From NCBI GenBank assembly GCA_017163975.1, contig JAFFSR010000220.1:15456001-15520000 (forward strand): a stretch of DNA of 64,000 nt, in the 5' to 3' direction. A program made the position numbers and the translations under genes. This document shows positions 33,301-48,300 of this stretch, piece after piece. Under the pieces are notes generated by a model. That model made no database searches. It saw nothing but the letters and a program-made list of their open reading frames with translations, and was not told the origin of the DNA. The stretch is from Anastatus disparis. Its lineage: Eukaryota; Arthropoda; Insecta; Hymenoptera; Eupelmidae. How positions within the stretch are numbered: the stretch's first letter is position 1; each line of letters begins with the position of its first letter.

Positions 33301-36300
33301 CAGAAGAATTAGTTTTTGTTGTTCTTGCTCAAGAATGAGTTTCTGTCGTTGTTTTTCTTGTTCTTGCTCAAGAATGAGTTTCTGTCGTTGTTTTTCTTGT
33401 TGTAATTTTAGTTCAGCTTCTCTTTGTCTTTGTTCTGCTTCTAATTGTCTCAGCTCAGCATCTCTTTGTTTTTGTTCAGCTTCTAGTCGTCTCTGTTCGG
33501 CTTCTCTTTGTCTCTGTTCAGCTTCTCTTTGCTGCTGCTCAACTTCAAATTGTCTCCTTTCTAGCTGTTGAATGTGTTCTTGTAACCTTGTAACATGACT
33601 ATCAAATTGAGTCTTGAGTTGTTCGAAACTTACACGTGTTGATTCATACTGAGAAGCTTGAAGATTCAGTTCATTAAGTTTCTGACGAATAGTATTAATT
33701 TGGTTGTTAAGATTTGTTTGATATTCAGAATTCACTTCAGGTTTATTAAACTTTGAGTAGAAATTCTGAATAAGAGTATTGATCTGAGAAATTTGTTCCT
33801 CTACACGTTGTTCCATAATAGTAGATTCGCTAACTGTAGGCACTTGATACGTAGGCATTGGATAAGTCTGAACAGGTGCTGGCCTACTTGGATATGTCTG
33901 AATAGATGCTGGCCTTGTTGGATAGGTCTGAATAGGTGATGGCCTAGTTGGGTAAGTGTGATATTCTGATGTAACACTAGAGCTAGAGCTGCTTTGAATA
34001 ATCATAGCCTCAATTTCACGTTGTCTTTGTTCAACATCATGTTGGAATTGTTGAATCATTTGCTGCATTTGTTGATGCATTGAACTGCCAATATCCACTT
34101 GATCGCAAACATTATTAAGTTGACCAGATATAACATTAGCTTTGTTCTTAAAGTCCTGAAGCATGTTAGCACTAACAAAAGATCCAGATTGGAAATCGAA
34201 AGTACTCATGAAACTGCTGATACGATTGCGTATGCTTTGTAACTCACGATTGAACTCAGCAGTGCTGAGAATTTGAGAATTAGCAGTTGGAACATGTTTG
34301 TCATGGGTACCATAACGATAACTATGTTCAGCATACTTAGAGAATCCATTATTAGTTACGGTCTGACCAGCACGGTATTTCATTTCTCCATGACCATCAT
34401 CCGTTACATAATGTTTTTGATCTGCCCAGGTACCTGGACGATCACCTCCAATAGTACCAATAGCGCTTCCTTCGTCGAAATTTTCGAGTCTTCCTCCAGT
34501 AGCTCCTAAACCGCTATTTGTAGTTCCATAACCACCATTTGACGCTCCATAACCACCATTGCTTGAATATTGCTTATAACTAGCTGATTTCGAATAGCTG
34601 CTGTATCCGCCTTTGGTGGCATAACCTGATGTACCAATTGCATTTTGGTCATCGCAGTAAACACCGCAATCGGTAGGTTTAGCAAATGCTGACTGCGCAA
34701 GTAATGCACCTACTAATAGTAGCGCGAACATCATCCGTTTCTGGTTTTTTTACTTTTTATATTTTATCTGGTCTCTAAAACACAAAAGAATAAATTTTTA
34801 TAAAATATTTCATGTTTACATCTATTTTAGTTTTTTAAAAATTGTAGTGCAATATCTGCTAAATTTTTTTAATCCGACAGTCATAGTGCCGTTTTAACGC
34901 AATTTAAGTAATATGTAAAATATTTAACTATTTATAAAAATCAAAATTTATTTCTTAAAATTAAATTAAGTCAAGTAAAAAGTTACAAATTAATAAAAAA
35001 ATTAATATGCGATTCATTTCTTACGATTTCAATGAAAAAAAAAAAAAAATTATTATTTGTGTCTCAAGACTATTTTGTGATAAATAAGTTCATCGATTTT
35101 CACTGTAAACGTTTCAAAAATAATAAAATTAAACTTAAAATAGTTGTGCAACTCTTAACGAAAAGTCGTATATACTATTATTTTAAAAGCATTGATATAC
35201 GCGTGAACTATGTGATAAACTGTTTCGCAAGTATAACCTTTCGCAATCGCAATAATTTTATCATTACTTGAGTTTTTTATATTAAGAGATTATTTTTTAA
35301 CTTTATCATGTAAAACGATGTAACACTTTTAATTTATTCACGAAAAAAAATTGTTAAAATTAATTACAAATCTAAAATCAACAAATTTAAAAAATTCTGT
35401 TTCAATTTAAAACTCAACTATTGTAATACTAAAGTTATTTTAGAGTAATAAAATACAGATTTTAATTCATTACAAATTCATTATGAACTTTTTACAATAT
35501 TTTATAACATAAAATTTCGATGCATATTATTACTGTTTCATGGAACATTTATAATAATTTAAAAAATGTTATTCTTGTTTTTTAATTCAAATGATTAATT
35601 AAAATAATTTGTATAAGATAGTTGATGCAATGAATTAAAAAATATAAAAAATATTAGTACTTTTCAACAAAGTAATTACAATAGGCTAAATATCTTTACT
35701 TTAATTTTTATCAATCCGTTAAAATGTGTATTGAATCTCAATTACATAAAAATTGCATTATGATTCTAATTTATGTATATATCTAAATTAATCGATTCTT
35801 CAGTGCACGCGCTAAAAATGTTAAGTATATTTCAATTTCATGTTTTTTTTTTGCTACTCCTATAAAATTGATATTTTAAACATATTTTATTTTGACAATT
35901 TTTAAGTATATTATAATACTTAAAAATATAAATAAATGAAAAATTTTGTTTTAAAATTAGCAATAAAAATTTATAAAATTATAATTTTTTAAAATAAATA
36001 TTTCATTGCTTTTTAATAAACACTCTTTTTTATATTTTAATTTATTTTTGGAAAAATTTTATTGCATCCAAAAATAGACGATTAAGAAGCATAAAAATCA
36101 CAAGGCTTTTTTTTAAAACAATTTAAAAATATCAAACTCTTATTTAAGAAAATTGCACTGAAGAGACTAAATATTGCAATACATCCCTTATTTTTTACAT
36201 ACCTTATTTTAAGACCAATGGAAGAAAAAAATGATTAGCGCAAAATACTGCGCAAAGTAAAAAAAGAAGTGAAGGCAGCAGCAACCCTCACGTACACGGG

Positions 36301-39300
36301 GTTCAATAAAAAAAAGCACACACCAGAAGGCGGTTATCCCGCGTTTAAAACACAACTAACTGATCTTTCTTAGACGACTCGTATAGACATGTAAGTCAAG
36401 CGGTCAGCAGCGGATCATTTATGCTCTCCACCCCCTCCTATCTTACTTTTACACACACTTTTAACTTACGTATAAAAGTGCGCCCTGACATTGAAGGTTT
36501 TCCCTCTTTCGTATATATTCGATATAAAACTTGCACACAATGTTTCTTGTCTTCGTTTTTTTTTTTTTTTTTTAACATCTATATACATCATTAAGAGACT
36601 CGTGGTGTTTATTCGTTTTTTATTTATCAGAAATTTCTACGAAAATAATTCCCTCCTGTTTTATTATAATTATTAACAATTATGATGGCGATGGTGATGT
36701 TGAAGATGACGTGCGCGTTTGAATATTCTTTGGCGCCAAGTTCCCAATTCTTCTTTCTTTGGCCTCGCCTCCAGTAAACAATTTGCTTATCGATATATAT
36801 GTGTCGTGTTGAAGAACTTTATATTGAACTCATTTTTTTTAATACTTTCTTGATCGCTGTTCTTTTTTTTCAGAAGAATTATTATGTTACAGATAATTAA
36901 GTGAAACCATAATCACATCTTAATGCCATTAAGTTCATGTTTTTATGTCATAAATGGCATTAAATATTTCTCAAAATTAAAAGAAAAAAACGAAAGATGT
37001 GGAATTTATTACCATGTTTTAAAGCATCAAAGTTAATTGGAGCTTAAAAATAAAAAAAAAGATATTGTTTTTTTTAAGAGAAGATTACATCTAAACAATA
37101 TGTTTTTAAAGTTTTTATTTGTAACATTTATATTATTATTTTAAGTTTGTATTATTCATGACATATAATATGGTTTCTGGAATTAGCAATGATAGAATCT
37201 ATGTATCCGAAACAAAGAACTTATAATAGAGTTTTTATTTATATCGGTTTTAAAATTAACTTTTTTTTTATAAAAGTGCGATGAGTAACACTCTAGATTT
37301 GGTGAAACGTTATTTTTTATAATAAAAATATATCATAATAATTTGTGAAATTAATCGATAAATAATCAAGTAAAGTTGGATTTCGTTAATTTCATAACAA
37401 TAATAAAATATTAATAATATCTATATAATAAGTATTTTTTAATTGATAACTTTTTATAACAGTTTATACATTTCTCATTAAAAAATACCAATATTAAAAA
37501 TTTTGTTTTAGTCTGAAAATGTTTATAATCCTAATGCGGTTTGATTGAATAGTTATTACGAATAATACGATTACTCAGATGTGTCGCCATTGATAAAAAT
37601 AATTTTAACACCGCCTACATATACTTTGTTTTTCACGTATATTGTCATAAGAATAAACAAATGGTTCAGAATAGATTTTCTAAAACACGCAATAAGAACC
37701 TTTTTTTTTGATACTTCAAAATTTAATGCAGTGGATTTCCCGCGATTTATTATTTAAATATTCACTTCACTTTATGTATCACAAATGAAATTATTCAAAT
37801 TAATTGCAAACATAATTTTTTTTCTATTTGACTAATTGATATTACCAGTTTGCAAATATTAGTCATTCAAGAAATGTTGGAAGTCGTGTTATTATTTTTT
37901 TTTATTTTTATTAATATTATAAAAATTTAAAAAAAAAATGTGTGAAAATCGAAATAAACGAAAGCTTATGCGTAACCTAATACGTGATTATAGCTATACT
38001 TTATTTCCACTTTGTTTTGATCTATACACAGAAATATTATGTTTACAATGCTCTCGAGAAAAATTTTTAATAAATTTTCACGATATGCCCATTTAACTCC
38101 TAATTAATACGTTTTTTGTATATTATATTTATAAATTTTTATATTAATTGTACCTTACTATCTGAAAATTATTGATTTATCTTAAAATTAATATAATAAT
38201 CGCAAGCAATTTTCAGGCACGTGTCTAACAAAACTTGAAGCAAAAAGTCTTAAAAATATTGATAATTTTTTTAACAGTATATAGATAATGATTTATTTTT
38301 CAGTGTCATAAATATTTTTTGACCAACGAAACTTTTAATTTAAGCATGATATGACGTAAGAAATATTTTCTTGCGCTAATCTACTTTACAATGTATTTCC
38401 CTATTATAGAAAATGAGAGCGTACGGGCCATTGATTTATCTTTGCATTGTGGCTTACAACAGTACAGGAAATGTATGATATTCTCGGTATAAAATGCAAA
38501 ATATCATTTTACATTAGTTATTATAACAGCAGCGCTAATAATTCATCAATTCTAAATATGAATAAGCATCTAAATATTTTTAATGAAAACACGTCATACA
38601 ATCTTCTAGCTCTTACATATTAAGAGGTTGAGAAAAAAGGAAGACTTTATTATTTTTTTTTTTTTCTTTCTTTCTCGGCTCTCTATATTAACGAGCCTCA
38701 ATCGTGGACAGCGACAATAATGTTATATTACGAAGAGGCTTTTAATAAGCGTGTATACAAACAGACTTTTTAAAACACAACGCATTAAATCTTACTCAAA
38801 CATTTTGATGTTTTCAGCCTACTTGAAAATAACATTGATTGTTTTTGTATTCTTGATGATTATGATAGCTATTATATTTTCTTCTCTTTGGCTCAATAAA
38901 TATAGTTACGTAAGTTGTTATAATAACCATTTTAAACTTTACACAGGGGATAGTTTTCAACTGGTTTAAAGAACAATAAGTTTTTTATTCGTCTATTTTT
39001 ATCATTTTAAAGTTTAGTTGCCAGTTAGATAGAGTTTTTAAGCTCGTGCTGCTAAGATTACAGTATAAAATCTATAAATATATATACTTCTTGAATACAA
39101 CAACCACAATTTTCATTCTAGTTGATTTAGTACGTAATATTATTTTATTTACAAGTGCAATGAACTTAGCTGCATTTGTTTAGGCCAAGATTTTAATTAA
39201 AATCTTGAAGTTTTATTTTATTGTTATAATATATGAATTATCGCTAATACACAAAACACTAATGTGTGGTGTCATTTTTTATTTTATTGTCAAAATATTT

Positions 39301-42300
39301 TATTTTTTTAATGATGAATAAATAATTTATTATTTATTTATTTATCAATAATATTGCATACATTGATATCACATTTAGAAAGCTCATAATAGTGAAATGC
39401 TAAGTTTTAATTGACTAGTCAGAAAGGATGAAGCAGATCAAATTAACATAATACAATGTTTACATTTATGGAGGAAATTAAGTAAATTTTTTAATTATGC
39501 ATTTTTTCTATTAGATATAATAATATTATGTGCATTTTGTTTGTGCACCTAATTTAACAAATTTTCAAAAGATTTAACTCTAATGTATCTGTACAAAAAC
39601 AAAAAAAAATAAAATTATGAATTGACTGCCTTGAAATTTTAGCAGGAATAAAAAACCAAAAAATTATTCAATCAAAAAAAGGATGCTATGAACGTAACGT
39701 GTATTACGGTAACATTTGTTAGATGACACACTCTATCGACGTTCATCACTCTAAATAAGAAAAGTAACAAGGTTGTATTATGAATTTCCCGGTAAACGGT
39801 TATATGTTTTATATGCTTATTTCCTTTTTTAGCGAATTCTTTAATTTTCTATAGTTTAATATAGTAAGTATTAGCTTCTTTTAAAATTTTATTTAAATAA
39901 TTTTATTTTTTAAATTATTAAAAGAATAAAATAGGTTTAAACGTAAAATAAAAAAAATTAATCAATATATTTTAGTTGTGCTGAAAATTTAGTCTGATCA
40001 ATTGGGATCTGACATGGGGGCGTGGTCTAAGCTAAGATGGCGTACCATAGTATACAATTTACATTGTCATATATGGAGCAAGTACCTGTTTTTGTTAATT
40101 ATGAATATTTCTGTACTGTTGGGCAGATACTAATCCTACCAAACGTTATTTTATAAAAGATGAACAAGTTTTCAGAGCAGGACATATAATAAAATACGTT
40201 AAAAATAACAAAAATATCGGTGATATAATAACCTTTTCACGCAAGACATACAAGAACATACAAGTCGCATCAACGAACGCTTTCTGCTTGTATGCTACTA
40301 TTCGTTCAGATTTTATCCACCAGAGAGCGTCTGGTCTATGTCAGATCCCAATAGTGTAGCATAGTACAAAGACAATGCTTGATCAAGGACAGTTTAAAAG
40401 GGAAGCTCTCCCTATATATGTGATTAATTCAAGTCACATTAGTTCTTAAAAGCTGGATATTGTTTTAGAACTATATATACATGCCAAATTTCCAGAATTG
40501 ATTTGCATATCGTCTTGTTTTGGTTTTCAAAAAGGTTACAACTGGAAGCTATGTATGAAATTTAATGCAGTTTTATTTTTAATTTTATTTAACGTCGCTG
40601 TATTAATGCTATCATTACGATGCTAATTAACGACGGAGATTTCTCAGTGTGTGTGAACAAAGCACATGTAACGTATAGTGGTGCTTGTATCAATCGGCCA
40701 CCAAGAGCGGGATTCGAACTCGAATCCTCGAGTTTATGAATCCATCGCTCTACCGACTAAGTCACTAAGGTTTCTCGACGTAAAAAATTTTAATGTATTT
40801 GAATTCCAGTTTAAAAAAAAATAAAAAAAATAAAGCATGATTCGAAATTATAGTTAAAATATAACATTCAATAATTAATCGTATAAACAATTTCAAAACT
40901 GATTTTAATTTTATCAAATGTTAATTATGATGAATTGTCACTTCTATTACTGATAAGCTTTAATTCTTCAAAAACTATATCAGTTTATTAGCAATTCACT
41001 GGAAAATGTAAAAATAAACATTACATACGCATGAACAATGAATTATTAGTAACGTCATAATAAATAAACTATTTAAAAATTCCAACATTTCTTTTATTAA
41101 CTAACATATTGCTAAATTCCTTAAATATTGACATCGACTTTCAATAAAATAACAAAGACATAATATTTGCTACAATTTCATTTAGAAGAAATTCGTATAC
41201 TGTGTATACTTAAGATATAATTTATCAAAGATGAGAATTTTAAATACACATTAATTATTGACCCTATTTAGCTTATTAATGTAATAAAATTGAATATAAT
41301 AAAGTATAGTTTTAATTTTTAATACTGCATTTTAATTAATAAAATTAAAAAAGAAATAACAATGTGTCCATCAATCATTTAAATTATGCATTTAAAGAAA
41401 AAAAAAATGTGTCTTAAATGTTTTGTGTACTGGTTTCCTCATTTCTCGTGATACCCTACTTTCAGCATTATTAGAGCAAACCTTTTCTCAGGGATGCGAC
41501 CTTTGACCCCCCTTGAATATCATGTTTCTTATAATATGAGTAAACAATTTTTTTTCTCTTAATATTCTTTTATGGAATTCATTAGATTACAAAAAAGTAA
41601 AAGCGTTTAAATAGTATATATTTAGTAAACTATTCACGAAGGTCTTATATTCTCTTTTAGGCAATTACTGATATAGATTTATTTTTAAAAATTTTCAAAA
41701 GCATTATCGTTCTATGATATGTCAATGTAAAAAATTTTTATTTATAGTCTAGGTATTAACACTGATTCATATGCACGTCCTGTTATTCATAATATGGAAT
41801 AATAATGAAGATAGGCTTGTTGGTTATTTAAATTTATCCAAACATAGAATTGTAAAATCTGTTTAACCACAATGAATCACATAATGTTACGATAGTCTCT
41901 TACGATCATTTTAAAGTACATAGAAATTCATATGTGATTAAACTAATGATGTTTAAATTTTTAATTGGTTGGATGTACAGTTTGCAGTTTTTTTTAATTG
42001 TATATCAGTTGGGAAATTTATTGATAGATTAAAACATACTTCAATTAGTTTATTAAATCCCATTTTTAATTGTTTTATAATCAACAATTGATTTTTTGTA
42101 CTTATTATTTCTCTTAAATTATTTGCATACTAGTCTATTATACTATTATAAAAAAACTGGAAAATTTTGAAACACAAAAAATAATTTGTCAATAAAATAT
42201 ATACAAGTTTTTGATGATTTATATAATAAAAGGTCAATTGTATTTAAATGTATCAAAAATATATACTAGAATTAATTTGAAAATAATTTAATTTTATAAT

Positions 42301-45300
42301 TATTAAAACGATCAATAAAACGTTTTTATTGTAGTAAAATTTAAAAAAATGGGTTAATTTAACAACGATAATTAAAATTGAATGAATGATTGAGGTCATA
42401 AATTTAAGTTTATCAACAAATATTATTAATCGTTTGATAAAGTATTACATTCTTGTCTGATCAATGTGACATTGAAACGGTGTTTGGAATTGTATACATT
42501 TGCATGATGTAAAGATGGTACAATATATCATATCTAGAACAAATTAATGTTTTTTATTATAAAAAAAACAATTTTAGATTTTTATATTAAACTAACAAGT
42601 ATAATCAATTCCATGATAAAAATTTGCATGTTTTTTTTCAAGTACAAAACTATAAACTACTGAATAAAATACTTTGCTAAAAAAATAATATTACAAAAAT
42701 TATCTATATTCAGATTTTATAACTTCAAAATTTGATAAATGAATTCTATATATTTAAAAATTTTACTAAAATATCATCAATAGCAATGAAAAGATTGACA
42801 AACTCGTTCTACCAACACATAAGCACGTAAAACAGATAAAAGATTCCAAGTCTAATAAATCCTATTATAAACGATTGGTTTTTCCGTTCCCTACTACTTT
42901 ATACGTATATACTCTTATTTTTTTCTTCTCTTTGTACGTTTGCGCAAGCTATACAACTAAAACTGTTTGCGTGCATTTTAAACTTTACACCCTACGCGTT
43001 TCTAATAAGTATATTACTGCTCGAGCATTGTATACGTTAATCAATCGATACATTTAATTATATGCGATTTTTTTCCTCTATGTATGCTATAAATAAGGAG
43101 ATCAACCGTGAAATTTTAATTGTTTAGAGTTGAAATATTATGTGGTTCTGGGGGTATGAATGTCATTCGTTAAAGTGATAAGATAATAAGATTTTGATTT
43201 GCAAAGTTGGTTATATTTGGTAGAAATTCAATTTGGCTTTGCTAAATTTTATAGATTTTTCATTTAAACTAAGATGGAATTTTGTTATTTTATTGAAAAT
43301 ATATTTAACAAAAAGAAATTGACAAATAAAAAAAGTTAGTCTAAGATTTGGAAAGTTATAAGAGTTGTAAAAAAAATAATGAATAAATTAGAATAAATTC
43401 TAAGAAAATTATAAATCATTCAGGTTGTTTGAATTTCTACCAGAAACATTTAGTCTGTAGTTTTTAGGCATAACAATTAAAAAATCTTCATAAAAAACTC
43501 ACAAAAAAATATATGTACGTCAACTGCCAGATATTATTATTGTTGTAAAATTTGCGAGACTAATGCAGTTTTCTTGATGATCTTAAGCTTAAAAAATTAT
43601 TAAAGCTAATAATTTTTGTAAATAAAATTAAAAAATTAGTTTTAATGCTTGCCCTCAATTAAAAAGTGATTGATAGGATTAAAATAAATCTTTATGAAAT
43701 TATAATTTAAAGTCAATAAAAAGTGTTTATACTTCTGTACGAGAAAAGATTGATATTTTTACAAAATTAAAACTAAATTCCTTGAATCATTATCTCACGT
43801 TTTTCCCTTTTTCTTCATTAATAACACATATCTTATTACTAATCTGCTTTTTTTTTCTTTTTCTTTTTACGTTTGACGTGGGAAGGGGTTTTTATACCCC
43901 ACAGTCGAACACGTGCACGAAACCTCAATTCTGAAATCTTTGAATGAACGAAAAGCTTCAAGGTTACGATAAAAACGATATTATGCTTTCAAACAAATTT
44001 AATCATTTTTTTTCTTGACATTTAATATATATTGAATAATAAAATTTTTTTCATTGATTTTTTCATTTTAATTTTAACAATAAATGATAATAATTTAACA
44101 TTTCTTTATTTTTTAATTCTTTTGTACCAAACACCTACTAAATAAAATTTAATACAATGAAAATTTGTGCGATACTGAATTAAAATTTTTTCAAAGTTAA
44201 ATTTTATTGATTCTAAATAAAGTATAGTTGGTGTTAAAATTGTATCTACATAATTAAATACAAAAATATATGTAATGTAAACATTTGGAAATCTTGTTTC
44301 TAAACCTCTTAAATTACACATTTAGGTAAATTAAAAAATTTAAAAGATTAATTGATTGATAAACTTATTTATACACCCAAATCGTCAGTAAGCGAGTGCC
44401 AAATTTAAACAAAATAAAAAAGATATCGTCGATAGGCGATTTATGTATTATAATATTTATTATAGAAGCGCGTGTTAAATTGACCTCAGCTGATAGGCAA
44501 TATGACCCATCGACCGATTCTTCTTCTTCTTTTTTTTTTATTTTTAACTGGCGCCTCAGCTATGACTTTGTTGTTATAATATACTTGATTTTAATAATCA
44601 GCATATCTGTATACATTAACGGTATTTTATATTTATATTTTATACGAATTTCCACGAAAAATTAATTTTTAATTTATTCAACTTTTTATCTATTAATAAG
44701 AATTTTATTGAAGTTTTATCATGTTTAAGTTAATTAGAAAAAAAAATTTATTTCCTATAATATTATTGACGATTGTAAGGTATCATTTCTTGTAAAAATC
44801 GGAACAAATTGATAATGCAATTTATGATGTAAAGAAAATAAAAAGCTGAGATTCCTTTTAAAACCAACAAAATAAAAAATCATAATTTTATCTATATTTT
44901 TCAGTATTTAGAATTCAATTATTATTTTTCATATAAAATTTAAATGAATTATATCAATATTGTTTAATAATTTAGCTAATTATTAAATCAATTATTTATG
45001 AATTAATAAATTGTTTATTTATTTTATGTTTGGTAATATTTGTCATGTCTTAATCGTGTTTTGAATAATGAATGAAACATTCTTAGTTTCGGTGATATTT
45101 ATTATTTTATTCAACAAGTTATAGATAAATATTATTTATTTGTATTAGAATACAAAAAACGTGTAATACAATTTATCAATGTGAGGTCGTCAGTGGCTCA
45201 CTCGGTAGAACGGTGGATTCATAATCTCAAGGATTCGAGTTCGAATCCCGCTCTCGGCGGCCGATTGACACAAGCATCACTTTATATGATATATATGCTT

Positions 45301-48300
45301 TGTTCACAAACAAGCTGAGAAACCCCCGTCGCTAATTAGCATCGTAATGATAGCATAAATACAGCGACGTTAAATAAAATTTTAAAAAATAAAACAATTT
45401 AAAATATTGCACAGGAAGTTTTACAAAATGTATAAATGTAAATATTGCTGGTTCACATCTTTTTTTTCAAATATTTTATTAAAAATTAAATATTATTTAC
45501 TCAATGAACAAAATAATACTTTCATGCTTAAGTTGCGGTTTCATGAAAAAATTTCCGTATCGCAAATTGAACATTTAAAATTAACGTTAAATTCAATATT
45601 AAACCCTAAGCGGTGACCTTGAGATCAATCAACTTTCATAAAGTACAAAATTATCTATTTAAACAATATGTTCTGCTTGGTTATAAAGATTAATATTACA
45701 TTTATGTGCATGCGATCGCGCTGTCTTACATAATTTACAAAATAAAAATACTCTCATAATAGCGCTTATCATACTCAAGTTTTACTTGATTTTATAAAAT
45801 AAAAGAAATTTTAAATTTTTAATTATTATATAAAATTAAAAATTTATTAATTTATTATATTTTTAATTAACATTGTCAATTACTAAAATCATGAAATAAA
45901 ATTATGAATATGATGCAATTAACTTTTATATGTAAAAATCTAAACTTAAATGCGAATAAAACTTTTCGTAAGTTTAAAATCTCACATCGACTTGATTAAT
46001 TTACTTAGATACTAGCTTAGCGCCTAGTAAAAGAGATTAATCCCGAACTGTTTATCAGACGTAATAAAAAAAATTCTTGATTACGTTACATTTTCTCAAT
46101 TTCTTTTCCTTTTTTTTTTGATTTACAAAATTACGTTTAACTCTGCCTAACACTGCAACTTTGAAAACTTATGCAATAGTACATAGAGTATGTAATCTTT
46201 TCCAAGACAAACTTCGTAGTCACATTAAATTTAAATATTAGTGATAATTTGTTTCCAATGTATCGTTCAAGCGTGTTTATTAATGGAAAAAAATTTTTTC
46301 TGTTCTAGAAACCCAGCAGCACCATAAGATTCTTCAATCGTTCAGATTATTATACGTTGCATGGAGAGGATGCTTTGTTTGCTGCCCAAGAAGTTTTCAA
46401 AACTACGTCAGTTTGCAGGAAAATGGGTCCAGGTTAATTGATTGATTTTTACTATTTATGAATTAATTTCTATTATCTATTAATAACAATGATGACAATC
46501 AAGTTGTTTAAGTGTTTTAAATAAAAAATTTTTTAATTATTATACCTCATCATAAAACTAAAGTGCTTTTGTGCAAAGCACGTTTAATATAACTTTAAAA
46601 ATTCTATTAAACAACAATGATGCAATGATAAGCCAGTAATTTTTGTATCCCTATACCTAATGTTATCAAAACAAAATTATTCGCCCTCAGATTTTTAATC
46701 TTTTCGTCGAAATCATGATGAAAATAAAAATATTAAATTTGAGGCCTTAATTACGTGTCAAAAAATGACGATATGAAATATTTTAGAAAAATATTCAATA
46801 AGCCTAACGTTAAAATATTGTTTAGTAAAATTTACTTTATAAATTTTGTACAAAAAGTATTGTTTCTCGCTACAGAGAAAAAAAGCCACTTTATAATCCT
46901 TTTTTTAATAAATTTATTTATAGATGTATTTAATTCTATTTTTAACCGACTTCATTTATTTTCAACATATAAATTGGTCAAAAAATAGTAAATGTTATTA
47001 ATTTCCTAGATTAATAAATGCGAAATGATTAAAATGTGTTTCATATGCCTGTAAAAAACTAGTTATTCGTAATAACTTGTTCTCAAATTAAACTCTACGC
47101 CGGTCAGCTATTGTCAATTCAAGTCAGCTGTATGTCAATTAAAACGCAAACACTGTAAATTAAATGCACTTAAATAATTTGCTGCACTAAAAGAATTAAA
47201 AGATAATTTTATAAATAACAATATAAAATTAATTATTGAATAAGATATAGTTTATCCTTCCAAAAAATTTTTTTCTAATGAAAAATTTTATTTTTTATTA
47301 TTGTATAATATCCCACCAATATAGAAATAATATATAGTATAAGATGGCAAAAAAAAGTATTAGTTATGCGTAAAATGATAAAAATTCACTTAACATAAAT
47401 GTTATACTCCCTCCCGTAGTTAAAATTTATTAACTTTTAAAATTCTCGCTATTTCTTTAATCGTTAAAATTCTATGAATAAAATAAAACTAAGACAAAAT
47501 ATCTTTTGATTAATTAATCCTTTCGTTTCCACAGTTGCCATTATGTTATTTTTATAAAATCTATACGAATGAATGATAAATTCATGAAACAAAATTTGTT
47601 TCCAGGTGTCTCAGAGGCATTTTTTGCTCGTGTGAGAAACATTTTTTTTTCTTAAATTACTTCTATTTTACTATACATTTTTTGGAAATGAATGGGTTAA
47701 TAATAATTAAAAATTTATTCATGCATTAATAATTCCAACATGTATTATTATCACAGAGCATAGTAAAATCGCCGGTGTGATCCTGAACAAAAATCATTTT
47801 GAAACTTTCGTACGCGATCTTTTGCTGGTCAAACAGTATCGCGTTGAAGTTTACGTTAACCAAAGCTCAGCCAAGAATAAATCACAAGATTGGATAGTCG
47901 AGTACAAAGGTTCACCGGGTAATCTCACACAGTTTGAAGATTTGTTATTCGGTAATACTGATGTTGCCGTTGAAGCAGCTGTTATTGCTGTTAAATTAGG
48001 CGCTGAAGCGTCTTCAAAGGTATGCTGAAATTAATTTTTGAATTGTTAAAATTTAACCATTTTTTTTGTGCCAAATGCGTAAAAGTTGATTTTCTATGTC
48101 CATTTGGCGTATATAAAGTTTCCAACTTTCACTCTATTGACTTTATTCACATGTATAAAAAAACAATGCAATTATAATGTATTATTAAAATATAGATGGA
48201 TAGATATTAAAAAAAATAAAAATTAATTTATTGTAAACATTTTCAGTTAATTGAAAAAAAAATTATATTCTTGATTGCGTATTTTCATCAGCAATTTATT

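Larger units (their letters stand above)
34735..46308. other. Remainder of MSH2 intron 2: non-coding, with a MITE and two SINEs
   Basis: About 11.6 kb of AT-rich DNA. I find no exon that I can support. Contents: probable gene B 5' UTR and promoter (34735-36520), a MITE-like element (40001-40352), SINE copies C (40580-40780) and D (45183-45391). The small open frames at 38751, 42875 and 44396 have no recognisable content. Confidence 0.6.

Noticed and set aside
36491..36676. 61-codon open frame downstream of a TATA-like box
   Set aside because: Hydrophobic low-complexity sequence over a T-run. No homology pattern; the TATA box may be fortuitous.
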